Source of the DNA: an uncultured Sphingomonadaceae bacterium
GTDB taxonomy: Bacteria > Pseudomonadota > Alphaproteobacteria > Sphingomonadales > Sphingomonadaceae
Length of the DNA: 64,000 nt
Assembly: GCA_947493215.1 (NCBI GenBank)
Contig: CANLQE010000001.1
Location: 930,001 to 994,000 of the forward strand
Direction of reading: 5' to 3'
Program-made: the position numbers and the translations under genes
Notes under the pieces: model-generated
The model's database searches: none
Seen by the model: the letters and a program-made list of their open reading frames with translations, nothing else
Told to the model about the DNA's origin: nothing
In this document: piece after piece, positions 49,863-59,352 of the stretch
How the letters are laid out: each line of letters opens with the position of its first letter
Position numbering within the stretch: position 1 is the stretch's first letter

Positions 49863-51334
49863 TGCGCGCATTATTGGGGGGCGCAGCGGCGCTATTCTTT
49901 GCCACGCCAGCAATGGCCGCATCTGGCGAAGCCGTAAATCCGTGGGTTGCCGTGGCTTATTTAATCTCTGGCGTTTTGTTCATTCTCGCTCTGCGCGGCT
50001 TGTCATCACCGGAAACCAGCCGTGCGGGTAACCGCTATGGCATGATCGGTATGCTGATCGCCGTGGTCACCACATTAATCACCCATGATATTGCCAGCCT
50101 GCCGGAAATTGGTGTTGCGATTGCCATAGGTGGCGGTTTTGGTTTCATTGTTGCGCGTAAGATCGCGATGACCGACATGCCTCAACTTGTGGCCGGTTTT
50201 CATAGCCTTGTCGGTATGGCCGCGGTGCTTGTCGGTGTCGCAGCCTATCTCAATCCCGGTGCCTTTGGCATATTGGATAATGCAGGCGAGATATTGGTTG
50301 TCAGCCGCGTTGAACTCGGCTTGGGCGTTGCCATTGGTGCGATTACCTTTTCCGGTTCTGTCATCGCGTTCCTGAAACTCAACGGCAATATGTCTGGTGC
50401 GCCTATCATGCTGCCGGGCCGCCACGTCATCAATCTCGGCGTGCTTACCGGTATCATCGGCTTAACCGCCTATTTTGCGATTCTGCCAACGGCGGAAACA
50501 GCGATGGTCTTCTGGATCATCTTGGCGCTGGCCTTTATCATCGGCTTCCTGCTGATCATTCCTATTGGCGGCGCGGATATGCCGGTGGTTGTGTCGATGC
50601 TGAACAGCTATTCCGGCTGGGCCGCAGCGGCAATGGGCTTTACGCTCGGCAATACCGCAATGATCATTACCGGCGCGCTGGTTGGCTCGTCCGGTGCGAT
50701 CCTGTCCTACATCATGTGTAAGGCGATGAACCGCAGCTTCATCAGCGTAATCGCGGGCGGCTTTGGTGCCGCCAGCGGCCCAGCGGATGGTGCAGAGAAG
50801 ATCGATCGGCCGTATAAACGGGGCTCTGCCGAAGATGCGGCCTATATGATGAAGCAGGCCGAGAGCGTGATCATCATTCCGGGCTATGGCATGGCGGTAG
50901 CGCAGGCCCAGCATGCTTTGCGTGAAATGGGCGATATGCTCAAAGAAGAAGGCGTGAACGTTAAATATGCCATTCACCCAGTCGCAGGCCGGATGCCGGG
51001 GCATATGAACGTGCTGCTGGCTGAAGCCAATGTGCCTTATGATGAGGTGTTTGAGCTGGAAGATATTAACAGCGAATTTGCGCAGGCTGATGTGGCGTTC
51101 ATTATCGGGGCCAATGATGTTGTGAACCCGGCGGCGAAAACCGACAAGGGCTCCCCCATTTATGGAATGCCCGTTTTCGATGTCGAGAAAGCCAAAACCA
51201 TCTTCTTCATCAAACGTTCTATGGGCGGTGTCGGCTATGCCGGCGTAGACAATGAAGTTTTCTATATGGACCAGACGATGATGCTACTGTCGGACGCGAA
51301 GAAAATGTGCGAGGACATTGTTAAAGCGCTCTAG
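49862..51334 (+). CDS. pntB: NAD(P) transhydrogenase subunit beta
   Basis: A 490-aa protein: N-terminal membrane part (about 1-300) and a C-terminal NADP(H)-binding domain with GYGMAVAQAQHALREM, AGRMPGHMNVLLAEA and IGANDVVNPAAKTD. It completes the enzyme with pntAA and pntAB. An unusual hydrophobic leader (residues 1-20) precedes the normal start region. Confidence 0.95.
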   Translation: MRALLGGAAALFFATPAMAASGEAVNPWVAVAYLISGVLFILALRGLSSPETSRAGNRYGMIGMLIAVVTTLITHDIASLPEIGVAIAIGGGFGFIVARKIAMTDMPQLVAGFHSLVGMAAVLVGVAAYLNPGAFGILDNAGEILVVSRVELGLGVAIGAITFSGSVIAFLKLNGNMSGAPIMLPGRHVINLGVLTGIIGLTAYFAILPTAETAMVFWIILALAFIIGFLLIIPIGGADMPVVVSMLNSYSGWAAAAMGFTLGNTAMIITGALVGSSGAILSYIMCKAMNRSFISVIAGGFGAASGPADGAEKIDRPYKRGSAEDAAYMMKQAESVIIIPGYGMAVAQAQHALREMGDMLKEEGVNVKYAIHPVAGRMPGHMNVLLAEANVPYDEVFELEDINSEFAQADVAFIIGANDVVNPAAKTDKGSPIYGMPVFDVEKAKTIFFIKRSMGGVGYAGVDNEVFYMDQTMMLLSDAKKMCEDIVKAL

Positions 51335-51382
51335 GATGATCTAATTCCTGGCAAGCGGATAACTTTATCAGGGATGTGATCC

Positions 51383-52078
51383 ATGCGTAAAATTGGTTTG
51401 ATTGGCGGGATGTCGTGGGTTTCGACGGAATCCTATTATCGCCGAATCAATAGCGAAGTGCAGCGCAAGCTGGGCGGCTTTGCCAGCGCGCATCTGTTGA
51501 TGGAAAGCGTTAATTTCAACGATTACGCACGATTGCAGTCCGATGACGACTGGGACGCGGCGGCGGGTCTGATGACCCGCTCGGCCAAGCGGCTGGAACA
51601 ATCCGGCGCAACGGCTATCCTCATCTGTTCCAACGCAATGCATAAAATCTACGAACAGGTTGCGCCTGAAGTCGGCGTGCCGATCCTGCATATAGCTGAT
51701 ACTGTGGGCGACAAAATGGTCGCGGACGGTATCAAGTCGGCGACTTTGCTGGGTACGCGCAACGTTATGACCGAAGGTTTTTATCGCAAACGGCTGGTTG
51801 GCAAGGGCATTACCTTAACCCCGCCGGATGAAGACCGGGTCGAGGAGATCGAACGGATCATCTACGAAGAACTCATGTTCAGTCAGGTGAAACGCGATTC
51901 TGAACGAACGCTCAAAACCTTCATCACCAATATCGCCAAGCAAGAGGTTGAAGCGATTGTGCTGGGCTGTACAGAGCTCGACCTGATCATTGATACCAAA
52001 GCGAATATTTTACCGATTTATGACAGCACAGAAATCCATGCGGATGCGGCAGTCGACTGGATTTTGGCGGAAGACTGA
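51383..52078 (+). CDS. Aspartate/glutamate racemase-family protein
   Basis: A 231-aa protein: GLIGGMSWVSTESYYRRIN, the first catalytic-type Cys in ICSNAMHK and the second in LGCTELDL, as in the two-cysteine, PLP-independent racemases of the YgeA group. It probably interconverts L- and D-amino acids, perhaps aspartate, for the wall or catabolism. It follows the pnt operon. Confidence 0.88.
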   Translation: MRKIGLIGGMSWVSTESYYRRINSEVQRKLGGFASAHLLMESVNFNDYARLQSDDDWDAAAGLMTRSAKRLEQSGATAILICSNAMHKIYEQVAPEVGVPILHIADTVGDKMVADGIKSATLLGTRNVMTEGFYRKRLVGKGITLTPPDEDRVEEIERIIYEELMFSQVKRDSERTLKTFITNIAKQEVEAIVLGCTELDLIIDTKANILPIYDSTEIHADAAVDWILAED

Positions 52079-52235
52079 CCGAAATCAATTTTCAATCGGG
52101 CTAGGACAGTGTCTTCGGTATCGTGTTGTCGCTTGCTGTAGAGCAATCTCTGAAGCTTGGTTACTAACATCCCTGTCAACGCCCTTGGCAACAGATCAAA
52201 TTTGGGTCATTATCCATCCGAATTGGGAGAGAGAT

Positions 52236-53426
52236 ATGATCCGGACCTTACTAGCCGCCACAGCTTTGTGCTGCACTATGCCAGCGCTGGCAAAAACCAT
52301 TACCATCGAAGCGGGAGCAAACGCGCAGGAACGTTTGCAGGAAGCGCTTATTCTTGCCGAACCAGGTGATGTTGTCGAGCTCGGTGCGGGGAAATTCGAA
52401 TTGACCGATGGTTTGTCGCTTGACGTCGACAAGGTAACCGTCCGCGGTGCCGGTATGGACAAGAGCATATTGAGCTTTGCCGGACAGCTTGGCGCGGGCG
52501 AAGGTCTGCTGGTGACATCTGACGATGTTATACTGCGCGATTTCGCCATAGAAGACAGCAAAGGCGACGGCATAAAATCGAAAGGGGCTGACCGGATTGT
52601 CTATCACGCGCTGCGCGTCGAATGGACTGGCGGGCCAAAGGCAACCAACGGCGCTTATGGAATCTATCCGGTCGAAGCGAGCGACATATTGGTTCAGGAT
52701 AGCGTCGTGCGCGGAGCATCTGATGCCGGCATCTATGTCGGGCAGTCGAAAAACATCATCGTCCGACGCAACACCGCGATTGAGAATGTCGCAGGGATTG
52801 AGATAGAGAACAGCTTCGATGCCGAAGTCACCGAAAATCTGGTGACGAAAAATACCGGCGGAATTTTGGTGTTCGACTTGCCGAACCTGCCGCAAATGGG
52901 CGGACATAATGTGCTGGTCGCGCGCAATGCTATCATCAATAATAATACCGATAATTTCGCGCCAGAGGGCAATATTGTTGCTGGCGTTCCTGCTGGCACA
53001 GGCGTGATGGTAATGGCCAATCGCAATGTGCAAGTGGTTGAGAATGCAATTATCAACAATGGCACCACCAATGTGATGGTGGTGGCCTATACGCAGACAT
53101 TTGATGACCCCAATTATGACCCAACGCCGCGCGAAGTTTATATTGCGGGCAATGTCCATGGTGAGTCCGGCTTTGCGCCTGATTTTGCTGGCGGAAACGA
53201 GCTTGCTGCAGCTTTCGGCGGGGCATTGCCAGCGGTTGTTTATGACGGTCTTGGAGAGGGTCTTATTGTGAATGACGCGGTGGCTGTTCTCAACCTGGGC
53301 CTGACCAAAGTCGGGCAGGCGCCCAGTGAAGCCAAGCCATCGCTCTACAAACAAAGCGGTGCCGGTGAAACGGTCGCGCTATCGCCAATCGTGCTGCCCG
53401 CTTCGATGGAGGCTGCGTTAAAATAA
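52236..53426 (+). CDS. Secreted parallel beta-helix protein
   Basis: A 396-aa protein: signal peptide ending PALAKT, then repeated 20-24-residue coils (for example VTVRGAGMDKSIL, IIVRRNTAIENVAGIEI, VQVVENAIINNGTTNVMV) typical of right-handed parallel beta-helix (TIGR03805-like) proteins. It ends one base into the next gene, a diheme cytochrome; the same pair occurs in other marine proteobacteria. Ligand unknown. GGGAGAGAG lies before ATG 52236. Confidence 0.87.
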   Translation: MIRTLLAATALCCTMPALAKTITIEAGANAQERLQEALILAEPGDVVELGAGKFELTDGLSLDVDKVTVRGAGMDKSILSFAGQLGAGEGLLVTSDDVILRDFAIEDSKGDGIKSKGADRIVYHALRVEWTGGPKATNGAYGIYPVEASDILVQDSVVRGASDAGIYVGQSKNIIVRRNTAIENVAGIEIENSFDAEVTENLVTKNTGGILVFDLPNLPQMGGHNVLVARNAIINNNTDNFAPEGNIVAGVPAGTGVMVMANRNVQVVENAIINNGTTNVMVVAYTQTFDDPNYDPTPREVYIAGNVHGESGFAPDFAGGNELAAAFGGALPAVVYDGLGEGLIVNDAVAVLNLGLTKVGQAPSEAKPSLYKQSGAGETVALSPIVLPASMEAALK

Positions 53427-54433
53427 TGCGCACTGTGCTCGCCGCTATAGCTTTTTGTCTCGTTGGTTTTGCGGTTAGCGCCGCGCCAACGCGGCCTGTG
53501 GTTGATGCGGTGATCACTGCGGCGGGTATGCCCAAAAAACTCTCAGAATTTGGATTTTTTAAGGATTCAGCCGGATGGCAGCCCAATGAGGGCGTTGAGC
53601 TTTATCAACTGAACAGCGCGCTGTTCACTGACTATGCTGAGAAATATCGCTATATTTATGTTCCCGCAGGGCAGCAGGCCGTGGCCGATGGTGATGGCCG
53701 GTTGCAATTTCCGGTCGGCTCCGCGCTGATCAAAAGCTTTGGTTATAAGATTGATGGCAAGGACCGGCTGCTCGAAACCCGTCTGCTGCTGCACCGCGCC
53801 GATGGCTGGATTGCCTTGCCTTATGTGTGGAATGCCGAGCAGACCGAAGCGACGCTAAAAGTGGCGGGAACCAGGCTTCCGGTGCGCTTTACCGATCCGT
53901 CCGGTAACGAGCGCGACATCAGCTATGCCGTGCCGAACAAGAACCAGTGCAAGGAATGCCATTCGCTTTCAAACGCCGTGGTGCCGATTGGGCCGAAAAT
54001 GCGCAACCTGACGCATGATACGCTCGATATGCTGTTGAGCAACGCGATGCTGGAACAGCCCAGCCGCGATCATCCGCCGATACCGGACTTTGGCAATACA
54101 GCCATGCCGCTGGAAAGCCGTGCGCGTGCCTATCTCGATATTAACTGCGCCCATTGCCATAACCGGCAGGGTTCGGCGAGCAATAGCGGCCTGTTCCTGA
54201 CCTATGAAGAAGAATCGCCTGTCCATCTGGGTGTCGGCAAGCGTCCGGTCGCGGCTGGGCGTGGCAGCGGTGGTTTCCAGTTTGCAATTGCACCGGGTCA
54301 GCCGGATCAGAGCATCATGATGCACCGTCTCAAAAGCCTCGAACCCGGTGTGGCTATGCCGGAAGTGGGGCGGTCCCTAGTCCATGAAGAAGGTGCTGCC
54401 TTGCTCAGCGAGTGGATCGCAGCGATGGATTGA
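53426..54433 (+). CDS. SO2930-type diheme c-type cytochrome
   Basis: A 335-aa secreted protein: signal peptide to VSAAP, then heme motifs CKECH and CAHCH in the C-terminal half. The layout fits the TIGR03806/SO2930 family. The start overlaps the stop of the beta-helix gene (ATAATG), and a GFA gene follows 3 bp later, so the three are likely one operon that oxidises or transfers electrons in the periplasm. Confidence 0.87.
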   Translation: MRTVLAAIAFCLVGFAVSAAPTRPVVDAVITAAGMPKKLSEFGFFKDSAGWQPNEGVELYQLNSALFTDYAEKYRYIYVPAGQQAVADGDGRLQFPVGSALIKSFGYKIDGKDRLLETRLLLHRADGWIALPYVWNAEQTEATLKVAGTRLPVRFTDPSGNERDISYAVPNKNQCKECHSLSNAVVPIGPKMRNLTHDTLDMLLSNAMLEQPSRDHPPIPDFGNTAMPLESRARAYLDINCAHCHNRQGSASNSGLFLTYEEESPVHLGVGKRPVAAGRGSGGFQFAIAPGQPDQSIMMHRLKSLEPGVAMPEVGRSLVHEEGAALLSEWIAAMD

Positions 54434-54436
54434 GAT

Positions 54437-54868
54437 ATGGCCATAGAACGAACAGCACATTGTGATTGTGGTCAGGTACACATAACTGCCACTGCCGATC
54501 CTTATGCTGTTGTGATGTGCCATTGCCGTGCTTGTCAGCGACGTACCGGTTCTCCCTACGGCGTTGGCGCTTATTTCCAATCCAGTGATTGCAACATTCA
54601 AGGTGAAACGAATAGTTACATCCGCACTGGCGCTAGCGGATCGGATTTTGAAAACCGCTTTTGTCCGAAATGTGGCACAACGGTTTATTGGTTAACGCCG
54701 TTTCATCCCGATGGATTGGGCATTGCATTCGGGGTTTTTGATGGCGATGACCTTCCTGCACCCGATCGAAGTGTGTGGGAAAGCGAACGACATCACTGGA
54801 TTAACGTATCCACAAGAGAGCGGTGGTTAGAAGGCCGGACGGGGCCGAAGGTGAAGTCTACCGAATGA
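54437..54868 (+). CDS. GFA-family zinc protein, copy 3
   Basis: A 143-aa protein with HCDCGQV, CHCRACQRRTG and CPKCGTTVYW. It is 3 bp after the cytochrome gene. It may be co-expressed with the beta-helix/cytochrome pair; function unproven. The window holds three different GFA genes. Confidence 0.85.
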   Translation: MAIERTAHCDCGQVHITATADPYAVVMCHCRACQRRTGSPYGVGAYFQSSDCNIQGETNSYIRTGASGSDFENRFCPKCGTTVYWLTPFHPDGLGIAFGVFDGDDLPAPDRSVWESERHHWINVSTRERWLEGRTGPKVKSTE

Positions 54869-54871
54869 TCC

Positions 54872-55300
54872 TTATTTCGCGCGGGTCCAATTCTGACCCT
54901 GACAGAAGAAAGCAATACAGCCCTTCATCTTCAGCTTTGATGGCGACAGCAGGTTCACTTCAGACCGGTATGTTTTTCCGCTCTTGGGATCATAAACCTT
55001 GCCGCGCCAGATTTTACCATCCGGTTTAAACCCGGTCAATATTGCGATGCCCAGAAGTTTGCGGTTACGCAGTTTCTTGTTGGGGTTATTAGTGTCTTTC
55101 TGGTTCACGCCATTGGGTGGTGTGACGAGATATTTGTGGATACGACCGCAGACCGTATCGCCGCATTTGCTAATTTTCACAATCGCATCGCGGTCCTGGG
55201 TGACCCAGTTGCCATGAATCGATTCAGCGGCCAGCGCCGGTGATACGGCCATTAAGCCTGCAATCAAAATAGTGGTTTTCGCGATCGGCAATATTTTCAT
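54872..55300 (-). CDS. DUF2147 secreted protein
   Basis: A 142-aa protein with signal peptide (to PALAAES), then the DUF2147 pattern: GNWVTQDRDAIVKISKCGDTVCGRI, GTGFKPDGKIWRGKVYDPKSGKTY-like segments and a lipocalin-like end with CIAFFCQGQNWTR. Cysteines may pair. The family is periplasmic with unclear function. It converges with the GFA gene (3-bp gap). Confidence 0.85.
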   Translation of the reverse strand: MKILPIAKTTILIAGLMAVSPALAAESIHGNWVTQDRDAIVKISKCGDTVCGRIHKYLVTPPNGVNQKDTNNPNKKLRNRKLLGIAILTGFKPDGKIWRGKVYDPKSGKTYRSEVNLLSPSKLKMKGCIAFFCQGQNWTRAK

Positions 55301-55311
55301 GTGGTTCTAAC

Positions 55312-56601
55312 CTATAATGTCTGTTCGTTCGTCTTTAGCGGCTCTTTCTTTACCGCTGTCTGAACGCGGCGGAAAAGAACCCCTTTTTCGGCCCACAGGA
55401 TAAACAGAAAGGCCGCGATGCCGCAAAAGAAAAATCCGATGACCAATGGCAGGGTGGTGCCGTCAAATTGGAGACCAATAGCGCCGCCAATTGCGGCGGA
55501 TATCAACGTCCGGGTAAAATTCTGGAACGATGAAGCAACGCCCGCGTTTTTGCCAAAAGGCTGCATGGCGATGGAGCTGAAATTCGCGCCGGTAAAGCCG
55601 ACCATACCCATGGATGCTGCGAGCAATACTACGAATAGCGGCAGAGTAAGCCATCCAGCCAGCGTCACCGCGAGATGGATGATCGCGATGAATATAAAGA
55701 AGATCAGCGCCGCCTGTGACACGCGGCGTGCTCCAAATCGCATCACGATCCGGCTGTTGATGAAATTGCCAAAGGCCATGGCCATGGCATTGACCGCAAA
55801 GATGAAAACGAAGATATCGGCTGCATCAAAAGTGTTGAAAAATATCTGTTGCGCGGACGCGATAAAGGCAAAGAGGGGTGCCATCATTACGCCACTGGCG
55901 AGGACATGGCCCAGGGCATTGCGGTGCATGATCACTTGCCGCCATGAACCGACCACGGAGGACATGTTAATCAGCGTTTTATCGTCAGGATGGAGTGTTT
56001 CGGGCAAGCGGATGAGCAACCATAGCAGGGCTATGGCTCCAAAGGCGGACAGGACGATAAAAATCACCTGCCACGGCGCGAAGACCAGAACGAGTTGACC
56101 CAGCATCGGTGCCATCACCGGCACGGCCATGAATACCATCATGATGGTCGACATGGTCCGCGCCATCGCATCGCCTTCATAGCGATCGCGAATGATGCTG
56201 TTGGCGAGCACGCCCATGGCTGAGGCCGCCAAGCCTTGAATGAACCGAGCGGTAAGTAGCAGATCATAGCTTTCGCTAAACGCGCAGAGGATGCCAAAGG
56301 CCACATAAATGACCGTCGTCACCACAAGCACCGGTTTCCGGCCATAACGATCCGCTAGCGAGCCATAGAGGATCGACCCGATGGCCATGCCGTAAATATA
56401 GGATGTGATGATCCATTGCCGGTCATTCTCGCCCGTCAGACCAAAATCATCGGAAATCAGGCCGAGCGCCGGCAGCATGATGTCGATCGCCAGCGCGTTC
56501 AGCGACATCAGGCTAGCCATCATGAAGATCAGCTCAATCCGGCCGATCGGAAAAGGGAGAGACTTGTTATTCACTGGCGGGCTATGGCAACTAATATTCA
56601 T
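55312..56601 (-). CDS. MFS drug/multidrug exporter (Bcr/CflA-like)
   Basis: A 429-aa transporter with about 12 membrane helices: the start LNALAIDIMLPALGLISDDF and the YGSLADRYGRKPVLV loop are Bcr/CflA hallmarks. It likely expels small drugs or metabolites using the proton gradient. ATG 56601 was chosen because homology begins soon after. It lies divergent from the pentapeptide/LprI gene (34-bp gap). Confidence 0.9.
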   Translation of the reverse strand: MNISCHSPPVNNKSLPFPIGRIELIFMMASLMSLNALAIDIMLPALGLISDDFGLTGENDRQWIITSYIYGMAIGSILYGSLADRYGRKPVLVVTTVIYVAFGILCAFSESYDLLLTARFIQGLAASAMGVLANSIIRDRYEGDAMARTMSTIMMVFMAVPVMAPMLGQLVLVFAPWQVIFIVLSAFGAIALLWLLIRLPETLHPDDKTLINMSSVVGSWRQVIMHRNALGHVLASGVMMAPLFAFIASAQQIFFNTFDAADIFVFIFAVNAMAMAFGNFINSRIVMRFGARRVSQAALIFFIFIAIIHLAVTLAGWLTLPLFVVLLAASMGMVGFTGANFSSIAMQPFGKNAGVASSFQNFTRTLISAAIGGAIGLQFDGTTLPLVIGFFFCGIAAFLFILWAEKGVLFRRVQTAVKKEPLKTNEQTL

Positions 56602-56635
56602 CGTGGCTATAGGTGAAAATGCTATAGGCGAGCAT

Positions 56636-58246
56636 ATGAACAGGGAGTTTTTCGGGATCGTTGATAAACAAGCCATATTGTTGCTTTGGGGCGCTGTGTT
56701 GGCGCTGTTTTTTGCCGCTTCGTCCGCCTCTGCGCAATTGCCCACTCCGCCGGTACCCGGCTGCCAATATGCCTATGGTAATATCTACGGCAGTGTCGAT
56801 GGCGCGCGCGCCGGGGAAGCGATGCGAACCTATGATGGCGCAACAATCACCTCGCCAGAACAGCTTGCTGGCTATTCGAAAGCGGCAGGCGACAAGACTA
56901 TCCTGATCGAAGGCGGTAATTTTTCAGGTTGGGATTTCACTGGTGTGGAGTTGTCCAACATCTGTTTTGTCGAAAGCGATCTCAGCCGATCGGACTGGAC
57001 GGGAGTTAAGGCTCCGGGCCTTGGTTTCATTAAATCGAATATGGAAGCGGCCGGGATGATAGGGGCAAGGATGCCCGATATCCTGATCCGTAGCAGCAGC
57101 TTTGCCCGCGTTGATGCCAAGGTCGCTAACTGGTCCAGTGGCAAGCTGGATGGTGGTTGGGACGGTGATGTTCAGGGGCTGAATATCGATGCCGCCGACT
57201 TGACCGGATTCAAATTTGATTGCGGGATTACCGCCAGCGATGGTTGCCCGATCAATCGCAACGGGATTAGCGCGCGAGGCACAAAGCTGGCTTTTGCTGA
57301 TATCAGCAGCTTTGGTTTTTATGATGCCAATTTGACGGGCGCGGTGTTGAACCAGACGGTCATCAGTCCGCGTCAGCTGACCGAACTCAAGGATGCTCGC
57401 AATATGGGAGCCGTATTTATCGCGGGCGGCGACGAAAAGGTCATGGTGCTGCCCGAAACTTGGGCGGTATTGATGGCGTCCGCCCTTGCGGCTGAGGAAA
57501 ATGATGCGCCGTCATTCGATTGCGACAAAGCCAGAACCGATGTCGAGAAAGAAATTTGCGGCGAATATAACAGCGCCCTGCGACAATCTGACCGGCGGGT
57601 GGCGGCCTTATATAAAGCGGCCCGCAAGCAAGGCAGCGATGTGAAGGCCAGTCAGAAAGCCTGGCTTAAAAACCGCAACGCCTGTGGCACAAACGAATAT
57701 CCCGCTGATTGTTTGCGCAAATCTTATGACCAGCGTGTCGGGCAATTAATTGGTTTGTTAGGAGAACCGGACTGGCTGAGATCCGGCGAGGAAGCCTTGT
57801 TCGTGGAAGAGGTGCTCCCGCTGACGAAGGAAGTGGTCGAGTCGCTGAGCTACCAGCAGCTGATACCGATACTGGCCGGCGAGGCACGCTCAAGCATGCT
57901 CGTCGGGCGAAGCGTGGATGGCGGTATATATGCGACAGGAGATGCGGTTGGCGCCAATGCCCATATATGTACTATTCGTATCAAGGATGTGCGCTTTGAT
58001 TCGGCAACCGGTTGGTACGGGCTGTCAGAGATCAGGAATGGCGTTACCAAAAACTTCCCGGTTTTGCGCTATTATGATGAGCAAATTGAAATATATGAAG
58101 GCGGTAAGTTTCGCGGCGATGATGATAGTCCGGCAATGAATCATATCAGTTGCGGCGCGCGGGCGAGCTTCTCGCCGATGGTCAGAATGACGGTTCCCGC
58201 AACGCTCATGGACCGTTATCGCAAGGCGACCGAAAACGCTCCATGA
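56636..58246 (+). CDS. Secreted pentapeptide-repeat plus LprI-domain fusion
   Basis: A 536-aa protein: signal peptide (to ASAQLP), pentapeptide-like repeats (about 70-255, for example LSNICFVESDLSRSDWTG, FADISSFGFYDANLTGAVL), then an LprI/DUF1311 domain (about 292-380; FDCDKARTDVEKEICGEYN ... CGTNEYPADCLRKSYDQR), then an unassigned C-terminal part. LprI domains are known as lysozyme inhibitors in some bacteria. It overlaps dinB by 4 bp. Confidence 0.8.
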   Translation: MNREFFGIVDKQAILLLWGAVLALFFAASSASAQLPTPPVPGCQYAYGNIYGSVDGARAGEAMRTYDGATITSPEQLAGYSKAAGDKTILIEGGNFSGWDFTGVELSNICFVESDLSRSDWTGVKAPGLGFIKSNMEAAGMIGARMPDILIRSSSFARVDAKVANWSSGKLDGGWDGDVQGLNIDAADLTGFKFDCGITASDGCPINRNGISARGTKLAFADISSFGFYDANLTGAVLNQTVISPRQLTELKDARNMGAVFIAGGDEKVMVLPETWAVLMASALAAEENDAPSFDCDKARTDVEKEICGEYNSALRQSDRRVAALYKAARKQGSDVKASQKAWLKNRNACGTNEYPADCLRKSYDQRVGQLIGLLGEPDWLRSGEEALFVEEVLPLTKEVVESLSYQQLIPILAGEARSSMLVGRSVDGGIYATGDAVGANAHICTIRIKDVRFDSATGWYGLSEIRNGVTKNFPVLRYYDEQIEIYEGGKFRGDDDSPAMNHISCGARASFSPMVRMTVPATLMDRYRKATENAP

Positions 58247-59352
58247 GTGAGCAGCTCGGCATCCGTAAAATCATCCATATTGATATGGATGCCTTTTTCG
58301 CGAGTGTCGAACAACGCGATCATCCAGAGCTTCGCGGCAAGCCCGTGGCGGTCGGCGGATCAGCGGCACGCGGGGTTGTCGCGGCGGCGAGCTATGAAGC
58401 GCGTGAATTTGGTGTCCGCTCGGCTATGCCGTCTGTGACCGCGAAACGGCGCTGTCCCGACCTGATTTTCGTCAAACACCGTTTTGATGTGTATCGGGAA
58501 GTGTCGCAACAGATCCGGGCGATATTCCGCACCCATAGCGATCTGGTCGAGCCGCTATCGCTGGACGAAGCCTATATTGATGTGACGCAAGACAAAATGG
58601 GCATTGGTAACGCGACGCGGATTGCCGAAATGATCCGGGCGGAGATTAAGAAGCAGACCCAGCTGACCGCCAGCGCGGGGGTCAGCTATAACAAGTTTAT
58701 CGCCAAGATCGCATCAGACCAAAACAAGCCCGATGGCATTTGCGTGATCAAACCACATCAGGGCGCGGATTTTGTTGCGCAGCTGCCGGTGCGGCGGTTC
58801 TTTGGTGTGGGTCCAAAGACCGGCGAGCGGATGGCGAAGCTTAATATTCATACCGGCGCAAATATCCGGGCGCAATCGGAGGACTTCCTTCGCCAGCATT
58901 TTGGCAAATCGGCGGGCTATCTGTTCCGCGCCTCTCGCGGCGTTGACCACCGCGAAGTCAAACCGAACCGTATCCGCAAGTCGGTGGGTGGCGAACGCAC
59001 CTATGGCAGCGATCTGGTCAGTGACACGGATCTCGAAGAAGCGATGGAGAAGATTATCGACATCGTCTGGAACAGTATCGAGAAATCCGGCTCGCGAGGG
59101 CGGACGGTGACGCTCAAAGCCAAATATGCCGATTTCCGGCAGATTACCCGGTCCAAGTCGCTGGAACGCAATGTCGAAGGCAAGGCCGAGTTTGCCAATA
59201 TGGGCCGCGAACTGCTGGCCAGCATCATGCCAGTGGAAAATGGTGTGCGGCTATTGGGCCTTACGCTAGCTAATCTTGAGGGGGTCGAAGAGGCGGACAA
59301 GTTATCCGCCTCTCACGATGATGATTTTGAGCAACCAGCGTTTAACTTCTGA
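58243..59352 (+). CDS. dinB: DNA polymerase IV (DinB)
   Basis: A 369-aa Y-family translesion polymerase: catalytic residues in HIDMDAFFASVE and LSLDEAYIDVT, the helix-hairpin-helix FGVGPKTGERMAKL, and a little-finger domain. It bypasses damaged bases at the cost of fidelity. Its start overlaps the stop of the envelope gene, an odd pairing; ATG 58243 fits MSEQLGIRKIIHIDMD. The stop abuts that of the TonB receptor. Confidence 0.96.
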   Translation: MSEQLGIRKIIHIDMDAFFASVEQRDHPELRGKPVAVGGSAARGVVAAASYEAREFGVRSAMPSVTAKRRCPDLIFVKHRFDVYREVSQQIRAIFRTHSDLVEPLSLDEAYIDVTQDKMGIGNATRIAEMIRAEIKKQTQLTASAGVSYNKFIAKIASDQNKPDGICVIKPHQGADFVAQLPVRRFFGVGPKTGERMAKLNIHTGANIRAQSEDFLRQHFGKSAGYLFRASRGVDHREVKPNRIRKSVGGERTYGSDLVSDTDLEEAMEKIIDIVWNSIEKSGSRGRTVTLKAKYADFRQITRSKSLERNVEGKAEFANMGRELLASIMPVENGVRLLGLTLANLEGVEEADKLSASHDDDFEQPAFNF

